DNA of 64,000 bases from the NCBI RefSeq assembly GCF_035989285.1, contig NZ_CP108513.1:7254001-7318000 (forward strand), written 5' to 3'. A model generated the notes under the pieces. It saw only the letters and a list, made by a program, of their open reading frames with translations. It was not told where the DNA came from and did not search any database. Of the stretch, positions 33,134 to 41,613 are shown piece by piece (position 1 is the first letter of the stretch; each line of letters begins with the position of its first letter). Source of the stretch: Streptomyces sp. NBC_01235. GTDB taxonomy: Bacteria; Actinomycetota; Actinomycetes; Streptomycetales; Streptomycetaceae. The position numbers and the translations under genes are program-made.

Positions 33134-33925
33134 TCAGCGGCCCGAATACTTCGGCTTCTCCTTGTTGACGAAGGCCTGCACGGCGATCGCGTGGTCCTCC
33201 GACGCCCCCGCCCGGGTCTGCAACTCGTCCTCCTTCTCCAACGTCTCGGAGAGCGAGTGCGAGAACCCGTAAGCCATCGCTTCCTTGATCGCCGCGTAAG
33301 CGACCGTCGGCCCCTCGGCCAACGCCCGCGCGACACGTTCGGCCTCGCCGCGCAGCGCCTCTGCCGGGACGACCCGGTTGGCGATGCCCAGCTCGTACGC
33401 CTCCTGCGCCTTGATGGTGCGAGGGAAGAGCAGCAGGTCGGCGGCCCGCCCGGGGCCGATCACCCGGGGCAGGGTCCAGGACACCCCGGAGTCGGCGGTG
33501 AGCGCGACCCCCGCGAAGGACGTGTTGAAGGACGCCGTGTCGGCCACGATGCGGTAGTCCGCGGCCAGCGCGAAACCGAATCCGGCACCCGCGGCGACCC
33601 CGTTCACGGCGGCGACCACCGGCTTCGGCGCCTCGGTCAGCGCCCGCACGACCGGGTTGTAGTGCTCCTTGACGGTGCTCATGACCTTCCCGGAGCCTTC
33701 GGCCAGCAGCCCGATGTGCTCCTTGAGGTCCTGGCCCACACAGAACGCCCGCTCACCGGCGGCGGTCAGCAGCACGGCCCGTACGGCGTCGTCGGTCGCC
33801 GCGGACCGGACCGCCTCCCGGAGAGCGACCTTGGTGGCGATGTTCAGCGCGTTCATCGCCTCGGGGCGGTTCAGCGTGATCGTCGCGAGCCCGTCGCTCA
33901 CCTCGTAGAGCACGGTGTCGGCCAT
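33134..33925 (-). CDS. Enoyl-CoA hydratase/isomerase family protein
   Basis: A 263-aa crotonase-fold protein starting MADTVLYEVSDGLATITLNR. It has the oxyanion-hole loops VLLTAAGERAFCVGQDLKEH and VNGVAAGAGFGFALAADYRI. The position of the first catalytic Glu is filled by SGVSWTLPRVIGP-type residues: the segment ALTADSGVSWTLPRVIGPGR has Asp rather than Glu, as in some isomerase-type members. It could hydrate enoyl-CoA in beta-oxidation or phenylacetate-type degradation. The pathway is not clear from the neighbours. Confidence 0.85.
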   Translation of the reverse strand: MADTVLYEVSDGLATITLNRPEAMNALNIATKVALREAVRSAATDDAVRAVLLTAAGERAFCVGQDLKEHIGLLAEGSGKVMSTVKEHYNPVVRALTEAPKPVVAAVNGVAAGAGFGFALAADYRIVADTASFNTSFAGVALTADSGVSWTLPRVIGPGRAADLLLFPRTIKAQEAYELGIANRVVPAEALRGEAERVARALAEGPTVAYAAIKEAMAYGFSHSLSETLEKEDELQTRAGASEDHAIAVQAFVNKEKPKYSGR

Positions 33926-34303
33926 GGCGTATCCCCTCCGTGTCACGGCTCCGACGTACTACTGGTCAGTACGTCCGGTGTACGAGGACAGCATGGCGGA
34001 GATCACCGTCCGCGGGCCGGACCCGAGGTGTGACCTGCGTCAAAGAATTCGGGTGGGTTTCCGGTGCGTGGAAGTCCGCGAGAGCGCGCAGTATCGCAGT
34101 CACATCGCCGAATTGAGTGGTTTTGCTCGCGCGCGTTGCCCAAGCGATGCCGACTGATGTTGGTCATCGGGTCCTGAGATGCGGGATAATGGCCTGGAAG
34201 CAATGTGTTCGATGCCGGTGTCGCGTGTCCCACGCTGGACTGCGGCTGCCCTCCATGGGCCGTCGGCTTTGGCGATGAGCTGGTTTCAGGAAGGGGAACG
34301 AGC
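33926..34303. promoter_or_regulatory. Promoter region for the DUF3117 and enoyl-CoA hydratase genes
   Basis: A 378-bp divergent gap with no supportable gene. The clearest signal is TTGGTC (34160-34165) with GATAAT (34185-34190) at 19 bp, a fair match to a housekeeping promoter, which would drive the short gene at 34304 with a leader of about 105 bases. AAGGGG at about 34291 is its ribosome-binding site. Signals for the leftward gene are not assigned. Confidence 0.45.
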
Positions 34304-34471
34304 ATGGCGGCCATGAAGCCGCGAACGGGTGATGGCCCGCTCGAGGTGACCAAGGAGGGGCGGGGCATCGTCATGCGCGTTCCGCTCGAAGGCGGCGGTC
34401 GACTCGTCGTCGAGCTGACCCCCGACGAGGCCGACGCGCTCGGCGACGCCCTCAAGAAGGTCGTCGGCTGA
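34304..34471 (+). CDS. DUF3117 micro-protein
   Basis: A 55-residue protein, MAAMKPRTGDGPLEVTKEGR then GIVMRVPLEGGGRLVVELTP, ending DEADALGDALKKVVG. It is almost invariant across actinobacteria and counterpart of mycobacterial Rv1211 (from memory). The start at 34304 has an AAGGGG ribosome-binding site, and a strong terminator follows. Function is unknown; the small beta-rich fold suggests a binding role. Confidence 0.9.
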   Translation: MAAMKPRTGDGPLEVTKEGRGIVMRVPLEGGGRLVVELTPDEADALGDALKKVVG

Positions 34472-34492
34472 CGCGCAAGCGACCCTACTTCT

Positions 34493-34530
34493 CAATCGCT
34501 CCGGCAACCGCGAGGATGCCGGAGCGATTG
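34493..34530 (+). terminator. Terminator of the DUF3117 gene
   Basis: CAATCGCTCCGGCA (34493-34506) pairs perfectly over 14 bp with TGCCGGAGCGATTG (34517-34530), loop 10 nt, followed by CTTTTGTC. It begins 22 bp after the stop codon and faces a convergent gene. Confidence 0.88.
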
Positions 34531-34602
34531 CTTTTGTCAGGCTTTCCGGGGTTTGCCGCGCCTGCCTAGCCCGAAAGGCCCAAAGGCCGCCCGCCCGCAT
34601 GC

Positions 34603-35235
34603 TCAGCGCTTGACCGCGCACAGCAGCCCGTCGCCCACCGGCAGCAGCGAGGGCACCAGCTCCTGGCTCTCGCGCACGGCCCGCAGCAACTCCCGGATCC
34701 TTATGACCTCCGTGGGCTGCGGTCCGGAGTCGACCGTGCGGCCGTTGGCGAAGACGCCCTCGAAGACGACGAGGCCGCCCGGGCGCAGCAGGCGCAACGA
34801 TTCAGCGAGGTACTCCAGGAGTTCCAGGCGGTCACCGTCGCAGAAGACGAGGTCGTATCCGGCGTCCGCGAGGCGGGGCAACACGTCGAGCGCGCGGCCC
34901 GGGATGAACCGGGCCCGGTTGCTGGCGAAGCCGCAGGCGCGGAAGGCCTGCCGGGCGAACTGCTGGTGCTCCGGCTCGGGGTCGACGGTCGTCAGGACGC
35001 CGTCCGGGCGCATCCCGTGCAGCAGGTGGATCCCGGAGACGCCGGTACCGGTACCGATCTCCGCGACCGCCTTCGCGTCCACGGTGGCGGCGAGCATCCG
35101 CAGCGCGGCGCCCGTGCTGGGCGACACCGAGCGCAGCCCTGCCTCACGGGCCCGGTCACGGGCCCAGTGCAGCGCTTCGTCCTCGGCGGCATAGGCGTCG
35201 GCGAACGCCCAGCTTGCCTGCCGGTTGCCGGTAAT
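34603..35235 (-). CDS. O-methyltransferase, SAM-dependent (start codon unusual)
   Basis: A methyltransferase_3-type enzyme. The SAM loop is VAEIGTGTGVSGIHLLHGM, the metal/substrate region LVFCDGDRLELLEYLAESLR, and the end SLLPVGDGLLCAVKR. The first ordinary start in frame is GTG at 35127 (VSPSTGAALRML), which would delete conserved residues. Upstream in frame lie ITGNRQASWAFADAYAAEDE and RARDRAREAGLR-type residues with no ATG, GTG or TTG. AGGAGAGG sits four bases before an ATT at 35235, so I propose ATT as start (210 aa). Divergent from the sigma gene, as Rv1220c is from sigE in M. tuberculosis (from memory). Confidence 0.72.
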   Translation of the reverse strand: MTGNRQASWAFADAYAAEDEALHWARDRAREAGLRSVSPSTGAALRMLAATVDAKAVAEIGTGTGVSGIHLLHGMRPDGVLTTVDPEPEHQQFARQAFRACGFASNRARFIPGRALDVLPRLADAGYDLVFCDGDRLELLEYLAESLRLLRPGGLVVFEGVFANGRTVDSGPQPTEVIRIRELLRAVRESQELVPSLLPVGDGLLCAVKR

Positions 35236-35288
35236 GACCCTCTCCTGTCCCCGTGGTTGCCTGGGCGTGACTGTATCCGTTGCCGCCG

Positions 35289-35314
35289 GGAACCCGCAGA
35301 TGGGACCGGGCGTT
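35289..35314 (+). promoter_or_regulatory. Candidate ECF promoter P1 of the sigma gene
   Basis: GGAAC at 35289-35293 followed after 18 bp by GTT at 35312-35314. This fits the -35/-10 pattern recognised by SigE/SigR-type ECF sigma factors, so the sigma gene about 150 bp downstream may be autoregulated. Confidence 0.5.
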
Positions 35315-35324
35315 TGAAGGGGTG

Positions 35325-35349
35325 GGAACGCTGATGGGGGGACACGGTT
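35325..35349 (+). promoter_or_regulatory. Candidate ECF promoter P2 of the sigma gene
   Basis: GGAAC at 35325-35329 followed after 17 bp by GTT at 35347-35349, 36 bp downstream of P1. The two sites may be tandem promoters for the same sigma class. Confidence 0.5.
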
Positions 35350-35464
35350 GGATCACGATGAGGGACCGGGCGTCGAGCAAGTGCTGACGCAGCCCTATGA
35401 GCCGTCCCAGCACAGATCAATTTCTCGTAAAACCGCTTATCCGGAGCTAACGGGCGAGGTGGCT

Positions 35465-36247
35465 ATGGTAGGGGCTCCACTGGACACCACCAGAGCCGAC
35501 AGGGGAGGTGCGGCCGCACCCGTGGATCGGGGAGGAGTGCTGCGGCGCTTTCTCGGGTCGGCGGGCAGGCCGAAATCCGTGAACGACACCGCTGCTGACT
35601 CCAGCCACGCCGCCGGCACCGCCGGCCGGGCCCAGACCGCGACCTTCTCCACCGACGCGGACGGGCAGGCATGGACTCCGCCCACGTGGGAGGAGATCGT
35701 CAGCATGCACAGCGGCCGGGTCTACCGGCTCGCCTACCGTCTGACCGGCAACCAGCACGACGCCGAGGACCTCACCCAGGAGGTCTTCGTCCGCGTCTTC
35801 CGCTCCCTGTCGACGTACACGCCGGGCACCTTCGAGGGCTGGCTGCACCGCATCACGACCAACCTCTTCCTGGACATGGTCCGCCGCAAGCAGCGCATCC
35901 GCTTCGACGCGCTGGGCGACGACGCGGCCGAGCGGCTGCCCAGCAAGGAGCCCACCCCGCAGCAGGCCTTCAACGACGCCCACTTCGACGCGGACGTCCA
36001 GCAGGCCCTCGACACCCTCGCGCCCGAGTTCCGCGCCGCGGTCGTCCTGTGCGACATCGAGGGCCTCTCCTACGAGGAGATCGCCGCGACCCTGGGCGTC
36101 AAGCTGGGCACGGTCCGCTCGCGCATCCACCGCGGCCGTTCGCAGCTGCGCAAGGCGCTCGCGCACCGCGCACCCGAGGCACGCTCCGAGCGCCGCTCCT
36201 TCGTGGCCCGCGTTCCCGCTCTGGGAGGAGGGGGCGCGACCGCGTGA
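35465..36247 (+). CDS. ECF RNA polymerase sigma factor (orthologue of mycobacterial SigE)
   Basis: A 260-aa group 4 sigma factor. Residues 1-78 are a polar extension, region 2 begins near residue 81 ([40 protein letters not shown]), and region 4 near 182 ([40 protein letters not shown]). The start at 35465 has a GAGGTGG ribosome-binding site; an upstream ATG at 35348 is possible but poorly supported. Its stop overlaps the anti-sigma GTG. The order sigma, anti-sigma, HtrA, TatB and the divergent methyltransferase match the M. tuberculosis sigE locus. This is not the gene called sigE in S. coelicolor, so no symbol is given. Confidence 0.92.
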   Translation: MVGAPLDTTRADRGGAAAPVDRGGVLRRFLGSAGRPKSVNDTAADSSHAAGTAGRAQTATFSTDADGQAWTPPTWEEIVSMHSGRVYRLAYRLTGNQHDAEDLTQEVFVRVFRSLSTYTPGTFEGWLHRITTNLFLDMVRRKQRIRFDALGDDAAERLPSKEPTPQQAFNDAHFDADVQQALDTLAPEFRAAVVLCDIEGLSYEEIAATLGVKLGTVRSRIHRGRSQLRKALAHRAPEARSERRSFVARVPALGGGGATA

Positions 36248-37245
36248 GTGGATCCCGGAACAACGCAGCCGAGAGGCTCCTCGCGGAGCAGCATCTCGGA
36301 GACCGGCTCTCGGCCCTGGTGGACGGCGAACTCGGTCATGACACCCGCGAGCGGGTACTGGCGCATGTGGCGACCTGCCCGAAGTGCAAGTCGGAGGTCG
36401 ACGCGCAGCGCCGGCTGAAGAACGTCTTCGCGGAAGTCGCCCCACCGCCCCCCTCCGAGAGCTTCCTGGCCCGCCTCCAGGGGCTCCCCGGGGGAGGTGA
36501 CCCGGACAGCGGCGGCTCGCCGCTGGGCGGGGGCGGCGGGGGAGGCTTCGCCGACGGAGTCTTCGGAGTGAGAGGACCGAGACGGGAGGAGCCGTTCGAG
36601 TTCGGCTACGTACCGTCTCGCGACCACGGCTCTGTCCTGTCACCCTCTCCGGCTTCCGACCGGGGCTTCCGCATCCACCCCGTCGGCCGTGGCGGCGACC
36701 GCCATGACGCCGAGCGGTCGCGGAGCATGCGGTTCGCGTTCGTCGCCGCCGGCGCGGTGTCGCTGGCCGCGATCGCCCTGGGCGGCATGACCACCGTCAC
36801 CCCGCTCGACACGGCCGCGGACGGCCGCGGCGGCACGGGCAACGGAAGCAACGTGACGCCTGCCCGCACCCCGGGCACGGGCTCCGCGTCGACGCCGGAG
36901 AGCCAGCGCCGCCGGGCCGTGGGCCCCCTGCTCTCCCAGGGCGGCCAGCTCGGCGACACCCCGGTGGCCCCGACCGAGGTCTCCGCACCGCTGCTGCCCG
37001 GCGTGCCCTCCCCGGCCGACGGCGGGGTCGAGCAGGCCCTGCACCGGCTCACCACCCCCATGGTGGCCGGAGCGGCGGCGATGTCCCCGTTGATACGTCC
37101 GCTCGGCACGACCCCGCCGATCGCGCTGACGGCCTGGACCACCCCACCTGAGATCACCGGTCTCGGACTGCTCACCGCGCCCGCCCCCGACACCACCTCC
37201 GCTCCGTCCCCTTCGCCCTCCCCTTACTCGCAGCGCACCCGCTGA
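36244..37245 (+). CDS. Zinc-type anti-sigma factor (RseA-like) with a long extracellular tail
   Basis: A 333-aa partner of the sigma factor. The ZAS domain lies at residues 15-60 with H41-x3-C45-x2-C48 ([24 protein letters not shown]), the redox-sensitive zinc site. A Gly/Pro-rich cytoplasmic linker follows, then a single membrane helix (about 162-182, [20 protein letters not shown]) and about 150 extracellular residues rich in Thr, Pro and Ser. It is translationally coupled to the sigma gene (GTGA). The tail suggests that stress is sensed outside, perhaps by proteolysis; HtrA lies next door. Confidence 0.9.
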   Translation: MSGSRNNAAERLLAEQHLGDRLSALVDGELGHDTRERVLAHVATCPKCKSEVDAQRRLKNVFAEVAPPPPSESFLARLQGLPGGGDPDSGGSPLGGGGGGGFADGVFGVRGPRREEPFEFGYVPSRDHGSVLSPSPASDRGFRIHPVGRGGDRHDAERSRSMRFAFVAAGAVSLAAIALGGMTTVTPLDTAADGRGGTGNGSNVTPARTPGTGSASTPESQRRRAVGPLLSQGGQLGDTPVAPTEVSAPLLPGVPSPADGGVEQALHRLTTPMVAGAAAMSPLIRPLGTTPPIALTAWTTPPEITGLGLLTAPAPDTTSAPSPSPSPYSQRTR

Positions 37246-37399
37246 CCCGGGCCCTGCGCCACTCCGCCGCGAACCTGGTTGAATCCGGGGTGGACCGCGC
37301 CCTGCCAGGCAGCCGGGCGCGAAGGCGGAGTTCGCCGGGCCGGGACTGGGGGGTGTGCCGCCAGTTCGGTGCCGTGGCGGGGGCGAGTGTGGGGAGAGC

Positions 37400-39976
37400 A
37401 TGGACGAGGGGAAGCCCACGAGGGCGAAGTGGTGGAGCCGGCCTCGACCGCAGACATCCCGGACATCCTCGGAGCGTCAGGGCTCCGCGGACCCGGTCGA
37501 CAGCGAGGCCACGCATCCGCGGCTGTCCCCGCCCGCGACCGACGACATCGGCGAGGGCGACTTCGAACTGGCCCGGCCGGTGCCCAGCGCGCAGAAGAAT
37601 GCGGCGCCGGGCGAGGCCGTAAGGGAGAGCTCCGAGGAGGCTTCCACGAAGCCGGTGGACAGGGCGGATACGGCAGATACGGCAGATACGGCAGATGTGG
37701 CAGCGGGGTCCGGTGACAACGCCACCGACGCCCCTTCCGGCACGGCTGCGGATGCCAACGCCGATGCGGACTCCGACGCAGGCTCTGCCACCGGGGTCGA
37801 TTTCGTGGCCGGCACCGGCTCGGACTCCGGCTCCGGCTCCGGCGTCGGCTTTGAGGCCGACGCCCGCAATGGTTCCGGTGCCGCCTCCGACTCCGGTGCG
37901 GGGACCTACGTCCGCAGTGACGACGGCGACTACGAGTTGAGCCGTCCGGCGAGTGAGGCGGTTCCTCCGGCCGACTTGGCCGCTCCGTCTGTGCAGGTCG
38001 ACCCTGCGGCCTCGACCGTCTCTGCGGAGCCGTCCGTTCCCGCGGCCTCGTCCGTTCCTGCGGACCCGTCCGTCCCTGCGGACCCGTCCGTCCCTGCGGA
38101 CCCGTCCGTTCCTGCGGACCCGACTATCCCTGCGGACCTGTCCGTTCCTGCGGCCCCGACCCTCCCTGTGGCCCCGACCCTCCCTGTGGCCTCGACCGTC
38201 CCTGTGGCCTCGACCGTTCCTGCGGACCCGTCCGTCCCTGCGGACCCGACCGTTCCTGCGGACCCGACTATCCCTGCGGACCTGTCCGTTCCTGCGGCCC
38301 CGACTATCCCTGCGGCCCCGACCCTCCCTGTGGCCTCGACCGTCCCTGCGGCCTCGACCGTTCCTGCGGGCCTCGGTGGCTCGAGCGACCCGATGGCGGC
38401 CGGTCCGGTCGTGCCGGCCGACGTGGTCTCCTCCGCCGAGGCGGCCCCCGTGGTGGCGTCCCCGGCTGTCGAAAGGCGCCCCAAGCCCCTGCACGACCCC
38501 GACCCCTACAGCACCCCGCCGTACGGCGAACCTGGCCCCTGGGCACCCGCCCCGCCCGTCCAGCACCCGGCGGCCACGCCGCCCTCCACGCCCGCCGACG
38601 CCGCGCCTCCCGTCGGCCCCGCAGGCGAGCCCGGCCCACTGTCGGCCTCCCCGCCCCCGGCCGTCCCCGCGCCGCTCTCCGCCCCCGCCCCCACGCCCCC
38701 GGCCGCATCCACGCCCTGGCACCGCTACGACCCCTGGTCGCCCACTCCCTTCGCCGGAGCGCCTCTTCCCGGAGCACCCGTTGCAGAGGGCCCTCTGCCC
38801 GGAGGCCACGTCGACGGTGCCCTTCAGCACAGCGGTGTCGGGGTGCTCAGTGAGGCCGAGCGGCGGAGGAGGGTTCGGCGGAGGCTGGTCGGCGGCGCGT
38901 TGGCCGTCGCGCTGGTGTCCGGGGGGCTCGGTGGGGCCGTGGGGGCCTATCTGGAGCGCAACGGCGGGATCAACGGGGTCCAGCTGCCGCAGGCCTCCGC
39001 GGGGCCCACGGGCCGGGCAGCCGACAGCGTGGCCGGGATCGCCGCGCGGGCCCTGCCCAGCGTCGTCACGCTGCACGTCAGCGGCAGCGAGGAGTCCGGC
39101 ACCGGGACCGGCTTCGTGCTCGACTCGCTCGGCTACATCCTCACCAACAACCACGTCGTCGAGCCCGCCGGAAGCGACGGCGAGATATCCGTCGTCTTCA
39201 ACGGCGGCACGACCGCCAAGGCCGAGGTCGTCGGCCGGGACAGCGGCTACGACCTCGCCGTGGTGCGGGTGACCGGGGTGAAGGGGCTGAAGCCCCTCCC
39301 CCTCGGCAACTCCGACAACGTCCAGGTCGGCGACCCCGTCGTCGCCATCGGCGCGCCCTTCGACCTCGAGGGCACCGTCACCTCCGGCATCATCAGCGCC
39401 AAGGAACGGCCCATCACCGCCGGAGGCGAGAGCGGGGGCGGCAGTGACGTGTCGTACGTCGACGCCCTGCAGACCGACGCGCCGATCAACCCCGGCAACT
39501 CCGGCGGGCCCCTCCTCGACGCCCAGGGCCACGTCATCGGCATCAACTCCGCCATCCGCTCCGCCGCGGACGGCACCGGCTCCGGCACCGCCCAGGCCGG
39601 CTCGATCGGCCTCGGTTTCGCCATCCCGATCAACCAGGGCAAGCGCGTCGCCGAGGAGCTGATCAACACCGGCAAGGCGACCCACCCGGTCATCGGCATC
39701 ACCCTCGATCTGAACTACGCGGGTGACGGCGCCCGGGTCGGCACCGGCGGCGCCGACGGAGGCTCCCCGGTCACCGCGGGCGGCCCCGGCGACCGGGCCG
39801 GCATCCGCGCCGGAGACGTCATCACGCAGGTCGACGGCCAGCGCGTCCACTCCGGCGAGGAACTGATCGTCAAGACCCGTGCCCACCGTCCCGGCGACCG
39901 GCTGGAGCTGACCGTCGAGCGCGACGGCGCGGAACGCACCCTCACGCTGGTCCTCGGCTCGTCGGGCGGAAGCTGA
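37400..39976 (+). CDS. htrA: HtrA-like serine protease with a very long disordered N-terminus
   Basis: An 858-aa protein with a start at 37400 (MDEGKPTRAKWWSRPRPQTS) behind GGGGAGAG. Residues 1-490 are disordered: acidic and Ser/Asp/Gly-rich first, then repeats of the type S-V-P-A-D-P. One membrane helix follows (about 495-520, RLVGGALAVALVSGGLGGAV), then a trypsin-like domain with H585 (LTNNHVV), D618 (YDLAVV) and S701 (NPGNSGGPL), and one PDZ domain to the C-terminus. The protease acts outside the membrane on misfolded or regulatory proteins. It probably belongs to the regulon of the upstream sigma and could cleave the anti-sigma factor. Confidence 0.9.
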   Translation: MDEGKPTRAKWWSRPRPQTSRTSSERQGSADPVDSEATHPRLSPPATDDIGEGDFELARPVPSAQKNAAPGEAVRESSEEASTKPVDRADTADTADTADVAAGSGDNATDAPSGTAADANADADSDAGSATGVDFVAGTGSDSGSGSGVGFEADARNGSGAASDSGAGTYVRSDDGDYELSRPASEAVPPADLAAPSVQVDPAASTVSAEPSVPAASSVPADPSVPADPSVPADPSVPADPTIPADLSVPAAPTLPVAPTLPVASTVPVASTVPADPSVPADPTVPADPTIPADLSVPAAPTIPAAPTLPVASTVPAASTVPAGLGGSSDPMAAGPVVPADVVSSAEAAPVVASPAVERRPKPLHDPDPYSTPPYGEPGPWAPAPPVQHPAATPPSTPADAAPPVGPAGEPGPLSASPPPAVPAPLSAPAPTPPAASTPWHRYDPWSPTPFAGAPLPGAPVAEGPLPGGHVDGALQHSGVGVLSEAERRRRVRRRLVGGALAVALVSGGLGGAVGAYLERNGGINGVQLPQASAGPTGRAADSVAGIAARALPSVVTLHVSGSEESGTGTGFVLDSLGYILTNNHVVEPAGSDGEISVVFNGGTTAKAEVVGRDSGYDLAVVRVTGVKGLKPLPLGNSDNVQVGDPVVAIGAPFDLEGTVTSGIISAKERPITAGGESGGGSDVSYVDALQTDAPINPGNSGGPLLDAQGHVIGINSAIRSAADGTGSGTAQAGSIGLGFAIPINQGKRVAEELINTGKATHPVIGITLDLNYAGDGARVGTGGADGGSPVTAGGPGDRAGIRAGDVITQVDGQRVHSGEELIVKTRAHRPGDRLELTVERDGAERTLTLVLGSSGGS
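38035..38370 (+). repeat. 18-bp repeat array in the htrA N-terminal region
   Basis: Degenerate units encoding S-V-P-A-D-P or variants (T-V-P-A-A-S, T-I-P-A-D-L, T-L-P-V-A-P) repeat about eighteen times. Longer blocks recur, such as ADPTIPADLSVPAAPT at two places about 150 bp apart. All changes keep the frame. Confidence 0.85.
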
Positions 39977-40252
39977 GGCCCGACCGCTGAAGTCCCGGCA
40001 GCCGAGGCCGAGGAGCATGCCTCAGCCCATTCCCAGCGATTGACAGAAACGTCACAGGTCGGACCCCGAAACCCGTCCCACAAGGCAAACAACGCGGAAA
40101 ACCGGCCGCGTACACGTACTCGGACGCCCCGGGACGGTACCGGTCGGACAGGTGTGACAGGTACCGTGGACCCGGCCCGGACCACGGAAGACCCGAACTT
40201 GACCACTGAGGGCCCGAGGACCGAGGACCGCGGACATCGCAAGGAGCTTCAG

Positions 40253-40711
40253 GTGTTCAATGACATAGGACCGCTCGAGCTGGTGACGATCGTCGTCCTG
40301 GCCGTGCTCGTCTTCGGTCCGGACAAGCTCCCGAAGGTCATCCAGGACGTGATGCGTACCGTCCGGAAGATCCGTGAGTTCTCGGAGAGCGCCAAGGCGG
40401 ACATCCGCAGCGAACTGGGCCCGGAGTTCAAGGACTTCGAGTTCGAGGACCTCAACCCCAAGACGTTCATCCGCAAGCAGCTGGACAACGAAGAGCTGGG
40501 GCTGAAGGAGATCCGCAACGGCTTCGACCTGAAGAAGGAGATGGCCGAGGTCACGGACGCGGTCCACAGCCGTGACGCCGACACCTCCTCGTCCTCCTCC
40601 TCGGGAACGTCTTCCGCGGGCTCGTCGGGCGGCGGTCGCATCGACATGACCAAGAAGCCCGAGGAGCCGGCAAAGGACGACCGTCCGCCGTTCGACGCGG
40701 ACGCCACCTGA
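40253..40711 (+). CDS. tatB: Sec-independent translocase subunit TatB
   Basis: A 152-aa Tat component. The GTG start at 40253 has AAGGAGC upstream and gives MFNDIGPLELVTIVVLAVLV, the standard membrane helix, followed by FGPDKLPKVIQDVMRTVRKI and an amphipathic helix, and a Ser/Pro/Lys-rich tail. TatB forms the receptor complex with TatC for twin-arginine substrates. Its place after htrA matches the mycobacterial order. A longer frame from 40040 gives an implausible basic N-terminus. Confidence 0.93.
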   Translation: MFNDIGPLELVTIVVLAVLVFGPDKLPKVIQDVMRTVRKIREFSESAKADIRSELGPEFKDFEFEDLNPKTFIRKQLDNEELGLKEIRNGFDLKKEMAEVTDAVHSRDADTSSSSSSGTSSAGSSGGGRIDMTKKPEEPAKDDRPPFDADAT

Positions 40712-40881
40712 GCCGGCCGCGTCCCCCGGTGTGAGGGGGCGCACGCCCCACGCGCCGGGCGGTTTCCCGGCAGCCCGGAGCGGGGTGGCTATGCTGCCTG
40801 GTTGTTGTGCGGAGCGGACGAGTACGCCCGAAGGGGGGCGGGCCGGATCGCTCCGTCGAGAACGAGGAGGCGTCCGGGCAC

Positions 40882-41541
40882 ATGGAGACGACGAGTCGGG
40901 CAGTCGCGCAGACGCCGGCCGCGGAGGGCGGACAACAGGTCCCCTCCGCCCGGCGTACGGTCGACGGCTACCTGGAGGCACCCTTCCCCTGGTACGGCCT
41001 GGACGAGGCCTTCACGGGGCCGCGCTGGCTGATGCAGGTGGGTACCGCGGCCGACGGCGCCGTGGAGCACGGTTCCATCGGACACGGTGACGAACCCTCC
41101 GTACGGCACGAGACGGCAGGCGAGAACCGCGGGAGGTTCGCGGTCGTCGTGACCGTCGCCGCGAACCCCGTACGGCGCAGCGCGGACGGCACCGGCCTGC
41201 TGGAGGCCACCTCGGTGTCCTCGGCGGCCTGGCTCGCGGGGGTGGGCCTGCTGTCCTTCACCTGGCCGGGCCAGATGGACCACAGCCTGCGTGACGACTG
41301 GCTGGACCAGCAGACCGAGACCGCGTGGGTCCTCGCCGACGACCTCGCGGGACCGGACTGGTCGACGCTGTCCCTGCCGGTCGACGGCGTGCCGACCCCG
41401 TTCCACTACCGCGAGTCCGAGTTCGGCTGGGTGCTGGCCGGTTCGACCCCGGAAGGGGGGCACGTGGGGGCGTACGGGAGGGGCATGAGCGCGTACGGCC
41501 TCGGTTTCGCCATGATCAAGGACATCGAGACGTACGCCTGA
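40882..41541 (+). CDS. Hypothetical protein, conserved in Streptomyces
   Basis: A 219-aa soluble protein, not recognised. The start at 40882 (METTSRAVAQTPAAEGGQQV) has an ACGAGGAGG ribosome-binding site. The C-terminal two thirds look beta-rich and aromatic (GRFAVVVTVAANPVRRSADG; AAWLAGVGLLSFTWPG; VDGVPTPFHYRESEFGWVLA; GMSAYGLGFAMIKDIETYA). No signal peptide or membrane segment is seen. A very strong terminator follows. The position between tatB and mrp carries no functional hint. Confidence 0.7.
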   Translation: METTSRAVAQTPAAEGGQQVPSARRTVDGYLEAPFPWYGLDEAFTGPRWLMQVGTAADGAVEHGSIGHGDEPSVRHETAGENRGRFAVVVTVAANPVRRSADGTGLLEATSVSSAAWLAGVGLLSFTWPGQMDHSLRDDWLDQQTETAWVLADDLAGPDWSTLSLPVDGVPTPFHYRESEFGWVLAGSTPEGGHVGAYGRGMSAYGLGFAMIKDIETYA

Positions 41542-41550
41542 TCAGCCGGC

Positions 41551-41603
41551 CGTACGGCAACGGGGGCGCCGTCCGTGACGGACGGCGCCCCCGTTGCCGT
41601 ACG
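41551..41603. terminator. Perfect 26-bp hairpin between convergent genes
   Basis: CGTACGGCAACGGGGGCGCC then GTCCGT (41551-41576) pairs without mismatch with ACGGACGGCGCCCCCGTTGC then CGTACG (41578-41603). The loop is a few bases. It sits 9 bp after one stop and 10 bp before the other, so it acts on both strands. Confidence 0.92.
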
Positions 41604-41613
41604 AAGGGGCGGC

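Noticed and set aside
35348..35464. Upstream start for the ECF sigma gene
   Set aside because: The frame is open but has weak codon bias in this stretch and overlaps the end of the candidate promoter; the ATG at 35465 has a clear ribosome-binding site.
37172..40018. 948-codon minus-strand frame opposite htrA
   Set aside because: Complement of a repeat-rich gene; the plus strand has the catalytic triad and PDZ.
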